Shown here: positions 1 to 8,601 of the stretch, in pieces | Position numbering within the stretch: the stretch's first letter is position 1 | How the letters are laid out: each line of letters opens with the position of its first letter | NCBI RefSeq assembly: GCF_002837185.1 | Contig: NZ_KZ477986.1 | Location: 235,386 to 299,385, forward strand | DNA: 64,000 nt | Source: Pseudomonas fluorescens | Lineage (GTDB): Bacteria; Pseudomonadota; Gammaproteobacteria; Pseudomonadales; Pseudomonadaceae | Direction: 5' to 3' | Notes under the pieces: generated by a model | Database searches by the model: none | Told to the model about the DNA's origin: nothing | What the model saw: only the letters and a program-made list of their open reading frames with translations | Position numbers and translations under genes: made by a program

Positions 1-1
1 G

Positions 2-1972
2 CCAGGCGATCCGATTCTGGAGAATCCGCTGCCTGTGAACGCCGAGGATTTCCACCAGCGCACCACTTCATTGCTGCAGGTCGACCCTGCGCAGGATCTG
101 AACCCGCCGCATTTGCGCGAATCCGTGGAATTGCCGCCCGGTCAGTGGCAGCTCAACCCTGTCAACACGGTCAACGGCGGGCATGCAATCGTCAGCTACG
201 CAGGCATGTTCGAAAATGACCATGTCTGTGCCTATGCATCGGGCCCTGGTTTTGGGCCGGTAGCCCTCGGCTGCAAAGACGTGAGCGAGGGGCAGATCAA
301 GCTGTCATTCGATGTTGCTCCGCACATCATTGCAGCACTGTTCAACAAGAAGATGGTGTTGAACTACAGCGTTCAGTTCAACCATTATCAACCGCAGAGC
401 TCCCCCGATCGCACGGTGCAAGTGCTTGCTCCGCAACTGACCTTGCCGTGTATCGAAGAGGCAACAGTGGGCATCGTTGATCTCAACACCTTCAGTGGTG
501 ATGCCACGGCGGTGGTACCCGTTTGGGATTATGCAGAAGAGGGCGAATGTTGCTGGATGTGGTTGAGTGGAACACGTGAAGATGGTAGCGACTACCGGTT
601 CGACATAGTGCCTGGTAAGCCCCTTACTCCAGAGTGGCTGGCCAAGGGTGTTGACGAGTCTATCCCGCGGGACAGATTGAAGGAGCTTGCCGATTGCACG
701 GGCTTTGAGCTGCATTTTGCCGCGAGCTTTGATGGCAAGTGCAATCGGGAAACCGCCATCGAATTCCCGATGCAGGTATTTGCGATCAGCCAGGAAAATC
801 TGGTGTTGAAACCGCCGACCGTCACCGAAGCGGTGGGCAGCGAGTTGACCGTGTGGAATGGACGTAACGGCGTGCATGTGGAAGTGAATTACGTCGGCAA
901 CCATCCCAACCACAGCATTCAAGCCAATTGGTATCGGCCGGACGGCAGTTGCTGGCTGCTGGAGTCGCAACCGGGTAGTACAACCGGCCCTGTGATTTTT
1001 TCTGTCCCAAGAGAGGCCGTGATCGAAAGCATCGGCACAACGGTGAAGATCAACTTCACCGTGACCAGCGACTGTAAACAGCAGACCTCGGACGATTTGA
1101 ACCTGCATATCAGCGTGCCGGTGCGTCTGCCGACGCCGGTGGTGAAACAGGCTACGCCTCCTGCCACCCAGCACGGTATTCTGGATTTGCGCACGTTTAA
1201 CGGCGATGCCGACGGTACGTTGGAACCCTGGTGGTTTATCCTGGCTGGGCAAAATGTGTGGGCGTGGGGCGAAGGCACCGCCGACGCTGATGGTGCGCCT
1301 TTGACCTTTCCGGTGGGGACTGCCGGTCGAGTCACCGAGGGTGAAGTGACCGCCGGGTTGAATAAGCTGCTCAAACGTTCGGACCTGGAGAAGCTGCGTG
1401 ACAAGACCGATCTGTTGATTACGTTCAACGTGACGCCGGATATCGGTGGCCAAGTCAGTAATGCGATCGAGTTCCCCAAGCTGCACCTTAAATTCCGCAA
1501 GGCATTTTATGATCTCACTGACTTTGACCCATCCGGTAAAGGCTGGAATGGTTGGCAGAGAGGCTTAGGCGCAGCAAATCCCGCCGATCTCGCTTTGAGA
1601 AATGACTTATGGGGCGGCCGGACGGGTTACTGGTTGCGTGATTACAGCTACACGAATACATCCGACCCTGTTACTGAAAGCGAGAAAATGTTTAAGATTT
1701 TCACAGATCTGGAACCGGGACGCTTCTATCGTTTCTCGGCCTTGGTCTGTAATAGTAGTGGTCAAGGCTCCAACCCCCGTATTGCATTAGCGGTTGACCG
1801 AAAAAACATAACCGATGTAGTAGAGCCTCCTACAACTTGGCAAACACTTGCACAGGTATTTCAAGCTACCTCAAACACCGCCAGGCTCAGTGTCAATAAT
1901 CACAAAATGGGCGCGATCCATGGTAACGATTTCGGCATCACAATGATCGAGCTGCACGAAGTCCAACAATAG
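2..1972 (+). CDS. Repeat-built hypothetical protein, 5' end outside window
   Basis: The frame is open from base 2, so the gene very likely begins upstream; a GTG at 35 is the first possible start inside the window and would give 645 residues. Two types of beta-rich, Ig-like module alternate. The second type begins with G-[IV]-[LV]-DL-x-TF-x-GDA near residues 144 and 380 (counted from 35) and is followed each time by a conserved AIEFP motif, which gives a tandem unit of about 235 residues. The last 140 residues are different, rich in aromatic and Ser/Asn residues, and resemble a carbohydrate-binding-like sandwich. No catalytic motif is visible. A surface or secreted role is inference only. The last 350 bases look more AT-rich than the rest. 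It converges on dsbG. Confidence 0.75.
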   Translation, partial: PGDPILENPLPVNAEDFHQRTTSLLQVDPAQDLNPPHLRESVELPPGQWQLNPVNTVNGGHAIVSYAGMFENDHVCAYASGPGFGPVALGCKDVSEGQIKLSFDVAPHIIAALFNKKMVLNYSVQFNHYQPQSSPDRTVQVLAPQLTLPCIEEATVGIVDLNTFSGDATAVVPVWDYAEEGECCWMWLSGTREDGSDYRFDIVPGKPLTPEWLAKGVDESIPRDRLKELADCTGFELHFAASFDGKCNRETAIEFPMQVFAISQENLVLKPPTVTEAVGSELTVWNGRNGVHVEVNYVGNHPNHSIQANWYRPDGSCWLLESQPGSTTGPVIFSVPREAVIESIGTTVKINFTVTSDCKQQTSDDLNLHISVPVRLPTPVVKQATPPATQHGILDLRTFNGDADGTLEPWWFILAGQNVWAWGEGTADADGAPLTFPVGTAGRVTEGEVTAGLNKLLKRSDLEKLRDKTDLLITFNVTPDIGGQVSNAIEFPKLHLKFRKAFYDLTDFDPSGKGWNGWQRGLGAANPADLALRNDLWGGRTGYWLRDYSYTNTSDPVTESEKMFKIFTDLEPGRFYRFSALVCNSSGQGSNPRIALAVDRKNITDVVEPPTTWQTLAQVFQATSNTARLSVNNHKMGAIHGNDFGITMIELHEVQQ

Positions 1973-1992
1973 TTAATCGAGGTTGATCAAGC

Positions 1993-2021
1993 ATAAGGCC
2001 TCCGATGTTTGGAGGCCTTAT
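1993..2021. terminator. Bidirectional hairpin between converging genes
   Basis: ATAAGGCCTCC pairs perfectly with GGAGGCCTTAT around a 7-base loop. It lies 20 bases after the stop of the upstream gene and 20 bases before the dsbG stop. The U tract is weak on both sides, so it may be an inefficient terminator that serves both converging genes. Confidence 0.65.
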
Positions 2022-2041
2022 CAATAAAGCATGCGCGTTGC

Positions 2042-2803
2042 TTATTTCGGCCCCAAAATCTTCACCAACTTATCCGGCGACGGCGCGCCCTGCTGTTGCT
2101 GCAGTGCGCCCTTGTCATCCAGGTAGAAAATCGCCGGCGTCGCCGACAACTCCAATTCCTCCATCAACTTCATATTGGCATCGAGCTTTGCTTCGATATC
2201 CTCAGGGATTTTGCTCAGCGCTTGCAGCTTGCTGGCTTTACCTGCGCCCTCGTGATCTTCCAGGGCCTTTTGCGGGTCCTTGGCGGCGAACAGTGCGGCG
2301 GATTTGCCTGGGCTGTCTTCGCGGATAATCCCCACCATGATATGGCGCAACTGCACCTTGCCGGCCTTCACCCACGGCCGGGCCTGTTCCCAGAACATGT
2401 TGCAATAGGGGCAGTTGGGGTCGCTGAACAGGTAGACGATGCGTGGCGCATTCTTGTCGCCGTCCTGGATCCAGCTGCTGTTTTCCATCTTGGCCCAGAC
2501 TTCCTTGGACATCGGTGCGTACACCAGTTTTTCCAGGGGAGCGCTGCTCAGGTCGTTGCCTTGGGCATCGTACAGGTTGCCAGCGATCACGTTCTTGCCG
2601 TCGGCGGTCAGGTACAGCGCCATGCCGCGGTTCTGGTACTGCGCGGCGTAGCCGGTGAGGCCGCTGGGGGCGTCGAATGTACCGAGGATTTTGGCGCCCT
2701 TGGCTTCGATTTGCTTGATCGGGGCCGGCCAGTCTTCGGCCTGCACCAGGGTGGCGGCAAGTGTCAGTGGCAGCAGGGTCAGCAGGTGGCGGAGGCGAGG
2801 CAT
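2042..2803 (-). CDS. dsbG: Thiol:disulfide interchange protein DsbG
   Basis: Periplasmic disulfide isomerase/chaperone of the DsbC/DsbG type, 253 residues. Residues 1-22 form a signal peptide ending VQA. An N-terminal dimerisation-like part precedes a thioredoxin fold with the active site C131-P-Y-C134, and a cis-proline loop (SATPA) lies near residue 218. The ATG at 2803 is preceded by AAAGGAAA and gives the usual length; an upstream in-frame extension lies inside the previous gene and was ignored. The gene overlaps the TlpA-like gene by 25 bases and is the last of a dsbD-tlpA-dsbG operon, the same order as PA2478-PA2476 of P. aeruginosa. It should be kept reduced by DsbD. Confidence 0.92.
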   Translation of the reverse strand: MPRLRHLLTLLPLTLAATLVQAEDWPAPIKQIEAKGAKILGTFDAPSGLTGYAAQYQNRGMALYLTADGKNVIAGNLYDAQGNDLSSAPLEKLVYAPMSKEVWAKMENSSWIQDGDKNAPRIVYLFSDPNCPYCNMFWEQARPWVKAGKVQLRHIMVGIIREDSPGKSAALFAAKDPQKALEDHEGAGKASKLQALSKIPEDIEAKLDANMKLMEELELSATPAIFYLDDKGALQQQQGAPSPDKLVKILGPK

Positions 2804-3624
2804 GTCGGTTTCCTTTGTGGGGCGGTGTCGAAGGGTTCCATGGCACGGGCCAGGCTGGCTTGGGACAGCTCGCCCAGGTGGCTGTTGATCAGGCGTCCGT
2901 CGGCCGTATAGAACAACGTAGTAGGCAACGCCATGGAGCCGACGGCCTGGCCGAGCCGGCCGCTGGCGTCGAACAGCACGTTGTCGAGGTTCAGGCCCTG
3001 GGTGGCCAGGTACGTGCTGACGCTTTGCATGCTCTCGGCCTGGTTGACGAACAGGAAGGTGATATCCGGGCGCTGGTGTTGCGCGCGTTCCAGCACCGGC
3101 ATTTCCCGGCGGCACGGTGGGCACCAGGTAGCCCAGAGGTTGATTACCAGCGGGCCGCCTTTGTAGTCGGCCAATTGCACCACATTGCCGTTGGCATCGC
3201 GCAGGGTGATATCCGGCAGGTGTGAGCCCTTGTCGTAAAGGTTCAGGGACAGGCTGGTCATGCCCCAGAACACCAGGCCGCTGATCACCCCCGCACTCAG
3301 TGGCCTGCGCAGGGCCGGGCGTCGCCAGCCGTAGGCCAGCGCACCGAGCACCAGCGCGATCACGCCGGGCCAGGCGAGGAACCCGCCGTCGCGCAGATCG
3401 ACCATCTGCAGCCAGTCGTTGCGATAATCACTCCAGTACATCAGCACAAAGCTGACACGGGCGGCCAGCATGCCCAGCAGGAACAGGCTGAACAACACCG
3501 ATTCGGGGTTTTCCCCGCCACGCTTGGCCACGCGCCAGCCCACCAGGGTGGCGAGAATCAGCGCGCAGATCAGCAGAATGTGATTCAGGGCGATGGCGAA
3601 GGTGCCGATGGTGAGGGTCAGCAT
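2779..3624 (-). CDS. TlpA/DsbE-like membrane thioredoxin with multi-spanning N-terminus
   Basis: 281 residues. Residues 1-130 carry about four hydrophobic segments and resemble the short Lgt-like membrane domain found in PA2477-type proteins. Residues 135-270 are a TlpA-like thioredoxin fold with the motif W167-C-P-P-C171 and a cis-Pro loop (ALPTT). The likely role is a membrane-anchored periplasmic thiol reductant that works with DsbD and DsbG. Its ATG shares one base with the dsbD stop (TGATG), so the two are translationally coupled. The C-terminal tail holds two more cysteines (PTCLASATC) of unknown meaning. The Lgt-like assignment is from memory; no lipidation catalytic residues are evident. 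Confidence 0.85.
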   Translation of the reverse strand: MLTLTIGTFAIALNHILLICALILATLVGWRVAKRGGENPESVLFSLFLLGMLAARVSFVLMYWSDYRNDWLQMVDLRDGGFLAWPGVIALVLGALAYGWRRPALRRPLSAGVISGLVFWGMTSLSLNLYDKGSHLPDITLRDANGNVVQLADYKGGPLVINLWATWCPPCRREMPVLERAQHQRPDITFLFVNQAESMQSVSTYLATQGLNLDNVLFDASGRLGQAVGSMALPTTLFYTADGRLINSHLGELSQASLARAMEPFDTAPQRKPTCLASATC

Positions 3625-5351
3625 CAGCGCGCGTCTCGGGTTTGCGTCCAGCGTTGCAGGAAGGCGGCGGCATCCACTTCGCCGGTGATGCGTTGGGCTC
3701 GGCGTTCTTCACCGTCCGGGCCGATCCACACGAAACTCGGGGGCCCCGGCACTTTGTAGCGGCCGAGCAGTTCACGGCTGGCGGCATTGTCGGCGGTGAC
3801 GTCCAGGCGCAGCAGGCGTACATCCTTCAGGGCGGCCATCACCTCTGGCTTGCCGAACACCTGTTTTTCCATGATCTTGCACGACACACACCAATCGGCG
3901 TAGTAATCCACCAGCACCCATTGGCCCTCGGCCTTGGCGCTGTCGAGCTGGCTTTGCAGGGCGGCAGGATTGTTGATGGTCGTGAACGCATCGTGGGCGC
4001 TGGCTGTGGCAGCCACCCGCGCGCCGCTGTAGACCTTCAGCGGTTGCCACAGCTCATCGCTGCCACCCGCCGCGCCCACCACCAGTACAGCGCCCCACAG
4101 GCCCAGCACCAGGGAGCCCGCGCCGAACACCTTGGCGGCCAGGCCGTATTCACGCGCCAGCGTCCAACCGCAATAGGCCATGACCAGCGCCAGTGCGCCC
4201 CACAGGCCGATCCACAGGCTTTCGCCGACCACCGGGCGAAGCATCAGTACGGCGGTGCCGAGGAACAGGAAGCCGAAAATGCCCTTGAGCACGTTCATCC
4301 AGGTGCCCGGCTTGGGCAGGAAGCGGTTGCCCACGGTGACCAGCAGCAACAACGGGATACCGATGCCGATGCCCATGGCGAACAGGATCAGCCCGCCGTG
4401 CAGCGCATTGCCGCTCTGGGCGATATACAGCAGGGCGCCGGCCAGGGGCGCGGTCATGCACGGGCCCACCAGCAGGCCGGACAATGCGCCGAGAATGCCG
4501 GCACCGACCAGGCTGCCACCGCTCTGCCGGCGGCTGACCGTGTCGAGGCGGTCGCGCAGGAACGCAGGCAGTTGCAGTTCAAAGAAGCCGAACATCGGCA
4601 GGGCGAGCACCACGAACAACGCGGCGAAACTGCCGAGGATCCACGGGGTTTGCAGCAGTGCGGCAAGATTGCCGCCGAGCAATGCGGCCATCACGCCCAG
4701 CGCGGCATACACCAGCGCCATGCACACCACGTAGCTGCTGGCCAGGGCAAAGCCGCGACGCGGGCTGGCGCCGCTGCCCACCACCAGGCCGGCGAGAATT
4801 GGCAGCATCGGCAACGAACACGGGGCAAACGCCAGCAACAGGCCCAGGCCGAAAAAGATCAGCAGGCTCCAGCCCAGGCTGCGCTGTTGCAGGCCACTGG
4901 CCAGGCTTTGGTCCTGGGCTTGTGTGGTGGCGGCGACCGCCGGGTTGCCGCCCAGGTCCACGGTAATCGATTGCGGCGGATAACACAGGCCGGCATCGGC
5001 ACAGCCCTGCCAGCCCAGCTTGACCTGACCGCTGGTACCGGCCGGGAGCTTCACTTCCAGGCCCTGGCGATACACCTGCTGTTCGCCGAAGAACTCATCG
5101 CTATGGGCTTCACCCTGGGGCAGCGCGGGCTTTTCGGCCAGGCCGTCGAATTTCATGCGCTGCTGGTACAGGTAATAACCGTCGGCAATCTGCCAATACA
5201 GCTGGGTCTCGCCACTTTCAAGGCGTTCGGAGGTAAAGGTGAAGGCCTTGCCCACCGGCAGGAAATCGGGTTTGGTCTCGAATGGGTTGCCCGGCGCGGC
5301 CTGGGCGAACCCCGCCAGCAACACCAGCAGAAAAGTAAATAGATACCGCAT
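3624..5351 (-). CDS. dsbD: Thiol:disulfide interchange protein DsbD
   Basis: Transmembrane reductase that carries electrons from cytoplasmic thioredoxin to periplasmic Dsb proteins, 575 residues. After a signal peptide (1-18) comes the N-terminal periplasmic domain with cysteines C117 and C123. A membrane domain of about eight helices (160-430) holds the conserved C178 (APCSLPM) and C298 (GPCMTAP). The C-terminal thioredoxin-like domain has W487-C-V-S-C491-K. All six redox cysteines are present, so it should be functional. It is the first gene of the dsbD-tlpA-dsbG operon and is divergent from a two-component pair, as PA2478 is. Confidence 0.93.
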   Translation of the reverse strand: MRYLFTFLLVLLAGFAQAAPGNPFETKPDFLPVGKAFTFTSERLESGETQLYWQIADGYYLYQQRMKFDGLAEKPALPQGEAHSDEFFGEQQVYRQGLEVKLPAGTSGQVKLGWQGCADAGLCYPPQSITVDLGGNPAVAATTQAQDQSLASGLQQRSLGWSLLIFFGLGLLLAFAPCSLPMLPILAGLVVGSGASPRRGFALASSYVVCMALVYAALGVMAALLGGNLAALLQTPWILGSFAALFVVLALPMFGFFELQLPAFLRDRLDTVSRRQSGGSLVGAGILGALSGLLVGPCMTAPLAGALLYIAQSGNALHGGLILFAMGIGIGIPLLLLVTVGNRFLPKPGTWMNVLKGIFGFLFLGTAVLMLRPVVGESLWIGLWGALALVMAYCGWTLAREYGLAAKVFGAGSLVLGLWGAVLVVGAAGGSDELWQPLKVYSGARVAATASAHDAFTTINNPAALQSQLDSAKAEGQWVLVDYYADWCVSCKIMEKQVFGKPEVMAALKDVRLLRLDVTADNAASRELLGRYKVPGPPSFVWIGPDGEERRAQRITGEVDAAAFLQRWTQTRDAR

Positions 5352-5398
5352 GGTCCAGCCTTAATTCGATGCAAGTGAGGCACACAATGTGTGGCGTT

Positions 5399-5418
5399 GA
5401 TTAACCGATGATTAACCG
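5399..5418. promoter_or_regulatory. Direct repeat, likely DsbR (OmpR-type) operator
   Basis: GATTAACCG occurs at 5399-5407 and again at 5410-5418. The 11-base period is typical for a tandem dimer of an OmpR-family regulator. It lies 48 bases upstream of dsbD and 110 bases upstream of dsbR in their shared control region. Assignment to DsbR is inference from position and repeat geometry. Confidence 0.6.
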
Positions 5419-5527
5419 GGCGCTATTCTAAAGTGTAGGAGTTATCGGGTGTTGCGAAGTTAGCGGCATAATGCGCGCTTAATCCGTGCGTTTTCTAATC
5501 GCCCGCATCTTTCATGAAGGGTTCAGC

Positions 5528-6208
5528 ATGCACGTACTGGTCTGTGAAGACGACGAACTGATCGCCAGCGGCATTGTGGCCGGCCTCACCGCGCAGGGCT
5601 TCACGGTCGAACGTGTGGGCACGGTTGCGGCAGCCAGGGCGATGCTCAGGGCGGCGACCTTCGACATCATGGTGCTCGACCTCGGCCTGCCCGACGAAGA
5701 CGGCCTGAAACTGCTGCAGCAACAGCGCAGCCAGGGCCTGGAAATCCCGGTGTTGATCCTCACCGCGCGTGACTCGGTGACCAACCGCGTCGACGGCCTG
5801 CAGGCGGGGGCCGATGACTACCTGCTCAAGCCCTTCGACCTGCGCGAACTTGCCGCCCGCCTGCAAACCCTGCTACGCCGCGTGGCGGGGCGCAGTGTCA
5901 ACCTGATCGAACATGGCCGCCTGGCGTACGACCCCAGCAGCCGCGAGACCTTCCTGGGTGGCCAGCCGGTGGACCTGTCGCGCCGTGAACAAGCACTGTT
6001 GCAGGCCTTGCTGCACAACAAGGGGCGCGTGTTGTCCAGTGAGCAGCTCAAGGACAGCGTCTACGGGTTCAACGATGAACTGGAAAGCAACGCGCTGAAC
6101 GTGCACATCCACCACCTGCGGCGCAAATTGGGCAACGGCATCGTCGAGACCGTACGCGGCCTCGGCTATCGCCTGGGCCCGGCCGATGCGGGAGAGGATG
6201 CTTCGTGA
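5528..6208 (+). CDS. dsbR: OmpR-family response regulator next to the dsb operon
   Basis: 226 residues. The receiver domain has acidic residues E7/D8/D9, phospho-acceptor D51 (MVLDLGLPDEDG), T79 and K101. A winged-helix DNA-binding domain fills 130-222 (NALNVHIHHLRRKLG, VRGLGYRL). The ATG at 5528 was preferred to an ATG 14 codons upstream because the receiver fold starts directly at MHVLVCEDD. It overlaps the sensor gene by four bases. By synteny with PA2479, reported as the copper-responsive regulator DsbR that activates dsb genes, it probably controls the divergent dsbD operon. The name rests on synteny. Confidence 0.88.
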   Translation: MHVLVCEDDELIASGIVAGLTAQGFTVERVGTVAAARAMLRAATFDIMVLDLGLPDEDGLKLLQQQRSQGLEIPVLILTARDSVTNRVDGLQAGADDYLLKPFDLRELAARLQTLLRRVAGRSVNLIEHGRLAYDPSSRETFLGGQPVDLSRREQALLQALLHNKGRVLSSEQLKDSVYGFNDELESNALNVHIHHLRRKLGNGIVETVRGLGYRLGPADAGEDAS

Positions 6209-7527
6209 AGAGCCTGCGCCTGCGCCTGACGTTCAAGCTCGGCGCCGCTTTTGTAGTGATCTGGGCCCTGGCGGCGGCCTGGATGCTCAACGATCTGCGC
6301 AACCAGATGATGTTTTCCCTCGACCAGCGGCTGGTCGCCTCGGCGCGCATGGTGGCCGGGCTGACCGAACAGATGCCGGGCCTGGCCAGCGTCGGCGTCG
6401 GCACGCATTTGCGCGCCGAACAACTCAACGTACCGGGGGGCATGGCTTGCCAGGTCAGTTCCCTGCACGGCGAAATCCTGGCGCGCAGCCATACCACGCC
6501 GGATGAAGGGTTGGAGTCGCGCAAGAGCGGTTTTCGCGATCAGGTGATCGACGGCGTGGGCTGGCGCAGTTTCACCCTGTCCCGTGGCGACCTGCTGATC
6601 ACCACCGCCGACCGTCAGGTAGAGCGTGAGGCGCTGAACCTGTCGATCCTGCTGGCGGCCTCGGTGCCGGTCGGCGTGGCCTTGCTGGGGTGCCTGTGCC
6701 TGCTGTGGCTGGGCATCGGCCAGAGTCTGGTGCCGCTCAATCGCATGCGCGACGCCTTGATGCGCCGCAGCGCCGACTCCCTTGAACCGTTGCAGATCCA
6801 TCCGCTGCCCAGCGAACTCAAGCCATTGCTCGACACCCAGAACCAGCTGTTGCAACGCATCGCCAAGACCATCGAGCGCGAGCGCCGCCTCACCGGTGAC
6901 GCCGCCCATGAGCTGCGCAGCCCATTGACGGCGATCAAGACGCACCTGCAGGTGGCGCGCATGACCGAGGGCGCGGCGCGTGACCAGTCCCTGGCTCATG
7001 CCGAGGAAGGCGCCGACCGCCTGCACCGCACCCTGGAGCAACTGTTGCTGCTGGCACGGGTGGAGGGCAGCCTGTCGTTTGACGATGGGTTGCAGTCCAG
7101 CGCCGAGGAAGTCGCACGCCTGGCGATCCAGGATGCCCACGCCGGGGACAATTCGCGCATCGACCTGATCCTGGCGGACAGCCTCGCCGACACGCCGGTG
7201 GATATGCCCGTGGGGTTGGCCGTGGCAGCCCTGCGCAACCTGCTGGACAACGCCTTGCGCCACACCCCGGCCGATACCCGGGTGCAATTGAAAGTGTCTT
7301 CCAGCGCTGACAAGGTGGTGTTCCGCGTGCGCGACCATGGCACGCAGATTTCCAGCGATGACCTGCAATACCTGACCCAGCGCTTCTGGCGCAATGGCAG
7401 CAGCGACGGCTGTGGCCTGGGCCTGGCGATCGTTCAGGCGATCGTGCAGCGCTGCTCGTGCTCGCTGACATTCGACAGCCAGGCCGATGGCCTGCGCGTT
7501 GACCTGGGCATGCCGTTGCGACGCTGA
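6205..7527 (+). CDS. dsbS: Sensor histidine kinase, partner of the dsb regulator
   Basis: 440 residues, GTG start overlapping the regulator stop (GTGA). Membrane helices at about 13-30 and 147-170 enclose a periplasmic domain of about 115 residues with a single Cys (C82). Then come a HAMP-like linker, the H-box with phospho-acceptor H235 (DAAHELRSPL), the N-box N346-LLDN and the glycine-rich lid CGLGLAI (403-409). The D-x-G-x-G box reads DHGTQ (377-381), so its second glycine is missing. By synteny with PA2480 it corresponds to DsbS, reported as a copper/thiol sensor; the ligand here is inferred only. Confidence 0.87.
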   Translation: MKSLRLRLTFKLGAAFVVIWALAAAWMLNDLRNQMMFSLDQRLVASARMVAGLTEQMPGLASVGVGTHLRAEQLNVPGGMACQVSSLHGEILARSHTTPDEGLESRKSGFRDQVIDGVGWRSFTLSRGDLLITTADRQVEREALNLSILLAASVPVGVALLGCLCLLWLGIGQSLVPLNRMRDALMRRSADSLEPLQIHPLPSELKPLLDTQNQLLQRIAKTIERERRLTGDAAHELRSPLTAIKTHLQVARMTEGAARDQSLAHAEEGADRLHRTLEQLLLLARVEGSLSFDDGLQSSAEEVARLAIQDAHAGDNSRIDLILADSLADTPVDMPVGLAVAALRNLLDNALRHTPADTRVQLKVSSSADKVVFRVRDHGTQISSDDLQYLTQRFWRNGSSDGCGLGLAIVQAIVQRCSCSLTFDSQADGLRVDLGMPLRR

Positions 7528-7550
7528 TCGCTTTTGTGCAAGTGCCAAAT

Positions 7551-7600
7551 AATTACCGCCCGCCTGACCTGCAAGTCGTCAGGATGGCGGTAATTTTTTT
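7551..7600 (+). terminator. Strong intrinsic terminator of the two-component operon
   Basis: AATTACCGCC pairs with GGCGGTAATT and an inner CCTGAC pairs with GTCAGG, followed by a run of seven T. It begins 24 bases after the sensor kinase stop. Confidence 0.9.
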
Positions 7601-7650
7601 GTGCTTGAACGGGCCGAATGATTCGGCCCGTATTGAAAAGGACGGATCTT

Positions 7651-8418
7651 ATGTTGGTCATCGATACCAGTTTCCCTGCCAAGGATTTCAACGAACGTAG
7701 TGGCGAGCCCGTGGGGCAGGTGATCCTGCATTACACCGCGGCACCCTTTAAATCGTCCTTGCGCACCCTGACGCAGAATGGGGTCAGCGCTCACTACCTG
7801 CTGCCCGATCCCGATGAACCCGCCTATCGCGCCGCCGGCTATGACGAACTGCGCGTGTTTCGCCTGGTGGGCGAGGACAAGCGTGCCTGGCATGCCGGGG
7901 CGAGCTATTGGGACGGGCGGGATAACCTCAACAGCCGCGCGATCGGCATCGAAATCGTCAACCTGGCCCGTGACGACAAAGGTGTGTTCACTTTTCCCGC
8001 GTATCGCGAGGAACAGGTGCGGGTGTTGATTGCGTTGGTGCGCGACATTCTCGAGCGTTACCCGCACATCGGCCCGGTCGATATTCTCGGGCATTCGGAT
8101 GTGGCGTACTGGCGCAAGAGCGACCCGGGCCCTCGTCTGCCCTGGCGCTGCCTGCATGAGGCCGGAATAGGGGCCTGGTTTGACGAAACCGCTAGGGCGA
8201 TGTACCAACGCCGGTTTTGCATGGGCTTGCCGCCGGAAGTGGAAGTCGAGCGGGCGTTTCAGCGCTATGGCTACAAACCGGCCTGGAATCGCCAGGCCTT
8301 TGAACAGCGCACCCGGGCGTTTCAGATGCACTTTCGGGCGCGCGAGTATGCCGGGTTTCTGGATGCCGAGACCTGCGCGATCCTGTATGCGCTGAATGAA
8401 AAGTACCGGGGACTCTGA
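7651..8418 (+). CDS. ampDh3: AmpDh3-like N-acetylmuramoyl-L-alanine amidase
   Basis: 255 residues, a zinc amidase that cuts the MurNAc-L-Ala bond of peptidoglycan or its fragments. The Amidase_2 domain has H27 (LHYTA), H148 (GHSDVA) and D158 (KSDPGP) in zinc-ligand positions and E101 in the GIEIVNLARDD motif. A C-terminal PG_binding_1-like helical domain (about 180-250) ends ILYALNEKY. Length and these motifs match the P. aeruginosa AmpDh3 sequence as I remember it. The ATG at 7651 has AAAAGGAC in front; an ATG 11 codons upstream was rejected. No classical signal peptide is seen. AmpDh3-type enzymes can be exported effectors or act in recycling; the sequence does not decide. Confidence 0.85.
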   Translation: MLVIDTSFPAKDFNERSGEPVGQVILHYTAAPFKSSLRTLTQNGVSAHYLLPDPDEPAYRAAGYDELRVFRLVGEDKRAWHAGASYWDGRDNLNSRAIGIEIVNLARDDKGVFTFPAYREEQVRVLIALVRDILERYPHIGPVDILGHSDVAYWRKSDPGPRLPWRCLHEAGIGAWFDETARAMYQRRFCMGLPPEVEVERAFQRYGYKPAWNRQAFEQRTRAFQMHFRAREYAGFLDAETCAILYALNEKYRGL

Positions 8419-8436
8419 AGCCGAGCGCAATTTAAC

Positions 8437-8463
8437 TGTGGGAGGGGGCAAGCCCCTCTCACG
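8437..8463. repeat. Single REP hairpin, slightly degenerate
   Basis: GTGGGAGGGGC-type arm followed directly by an imperfect CCCCTCTCAC arm. It lies 19 bases after the amidase stop and could act as a transcript-end hairpin. Confidence 0.75.
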
Positions 8464-8500
8464 TTTGGAACTTCATTCATCAGTTAGCCACCCCCGACCC

Positions 8501-8525
8501 CTAAATCCTCTTCTCGCTGATGCGT
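8501..8525 (+). promoter_or_regulatory. PvdS iron-starvation promoter box
   Basis: CTAAAT at 8501-8506, exactly 16 bases, then CGT at 8523-8525. This fits the known PvdS consensus TAAAT-N16/17-CGT. It lies 77 bases upstream of the pvdH ATG and predicts expression under iron limitation through the sigma factor PvdS. Confidence 0.85.
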
Positions 8526-8601
8526 CTTCAGAACATGAAGTCCGTGCGCATTTCCACCCCCACGGATGACCACCATCACCCGTGTATTGAGGGATCGAGA
8601 G

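Noticed and set aside
305..1486. Long antisense open frame opposite the first gene
   Set aside because: Shadow of a high-GC coding strand; low-complexity His/Arg/Gly-rich translation and no ribosome site.
3642..5342. 566-codon open frame opposite dsbD
   Set aside because: Mirror frame of dsbD with Gln/His/Ala-rich product; dsbD has every family motif, so only it is real.
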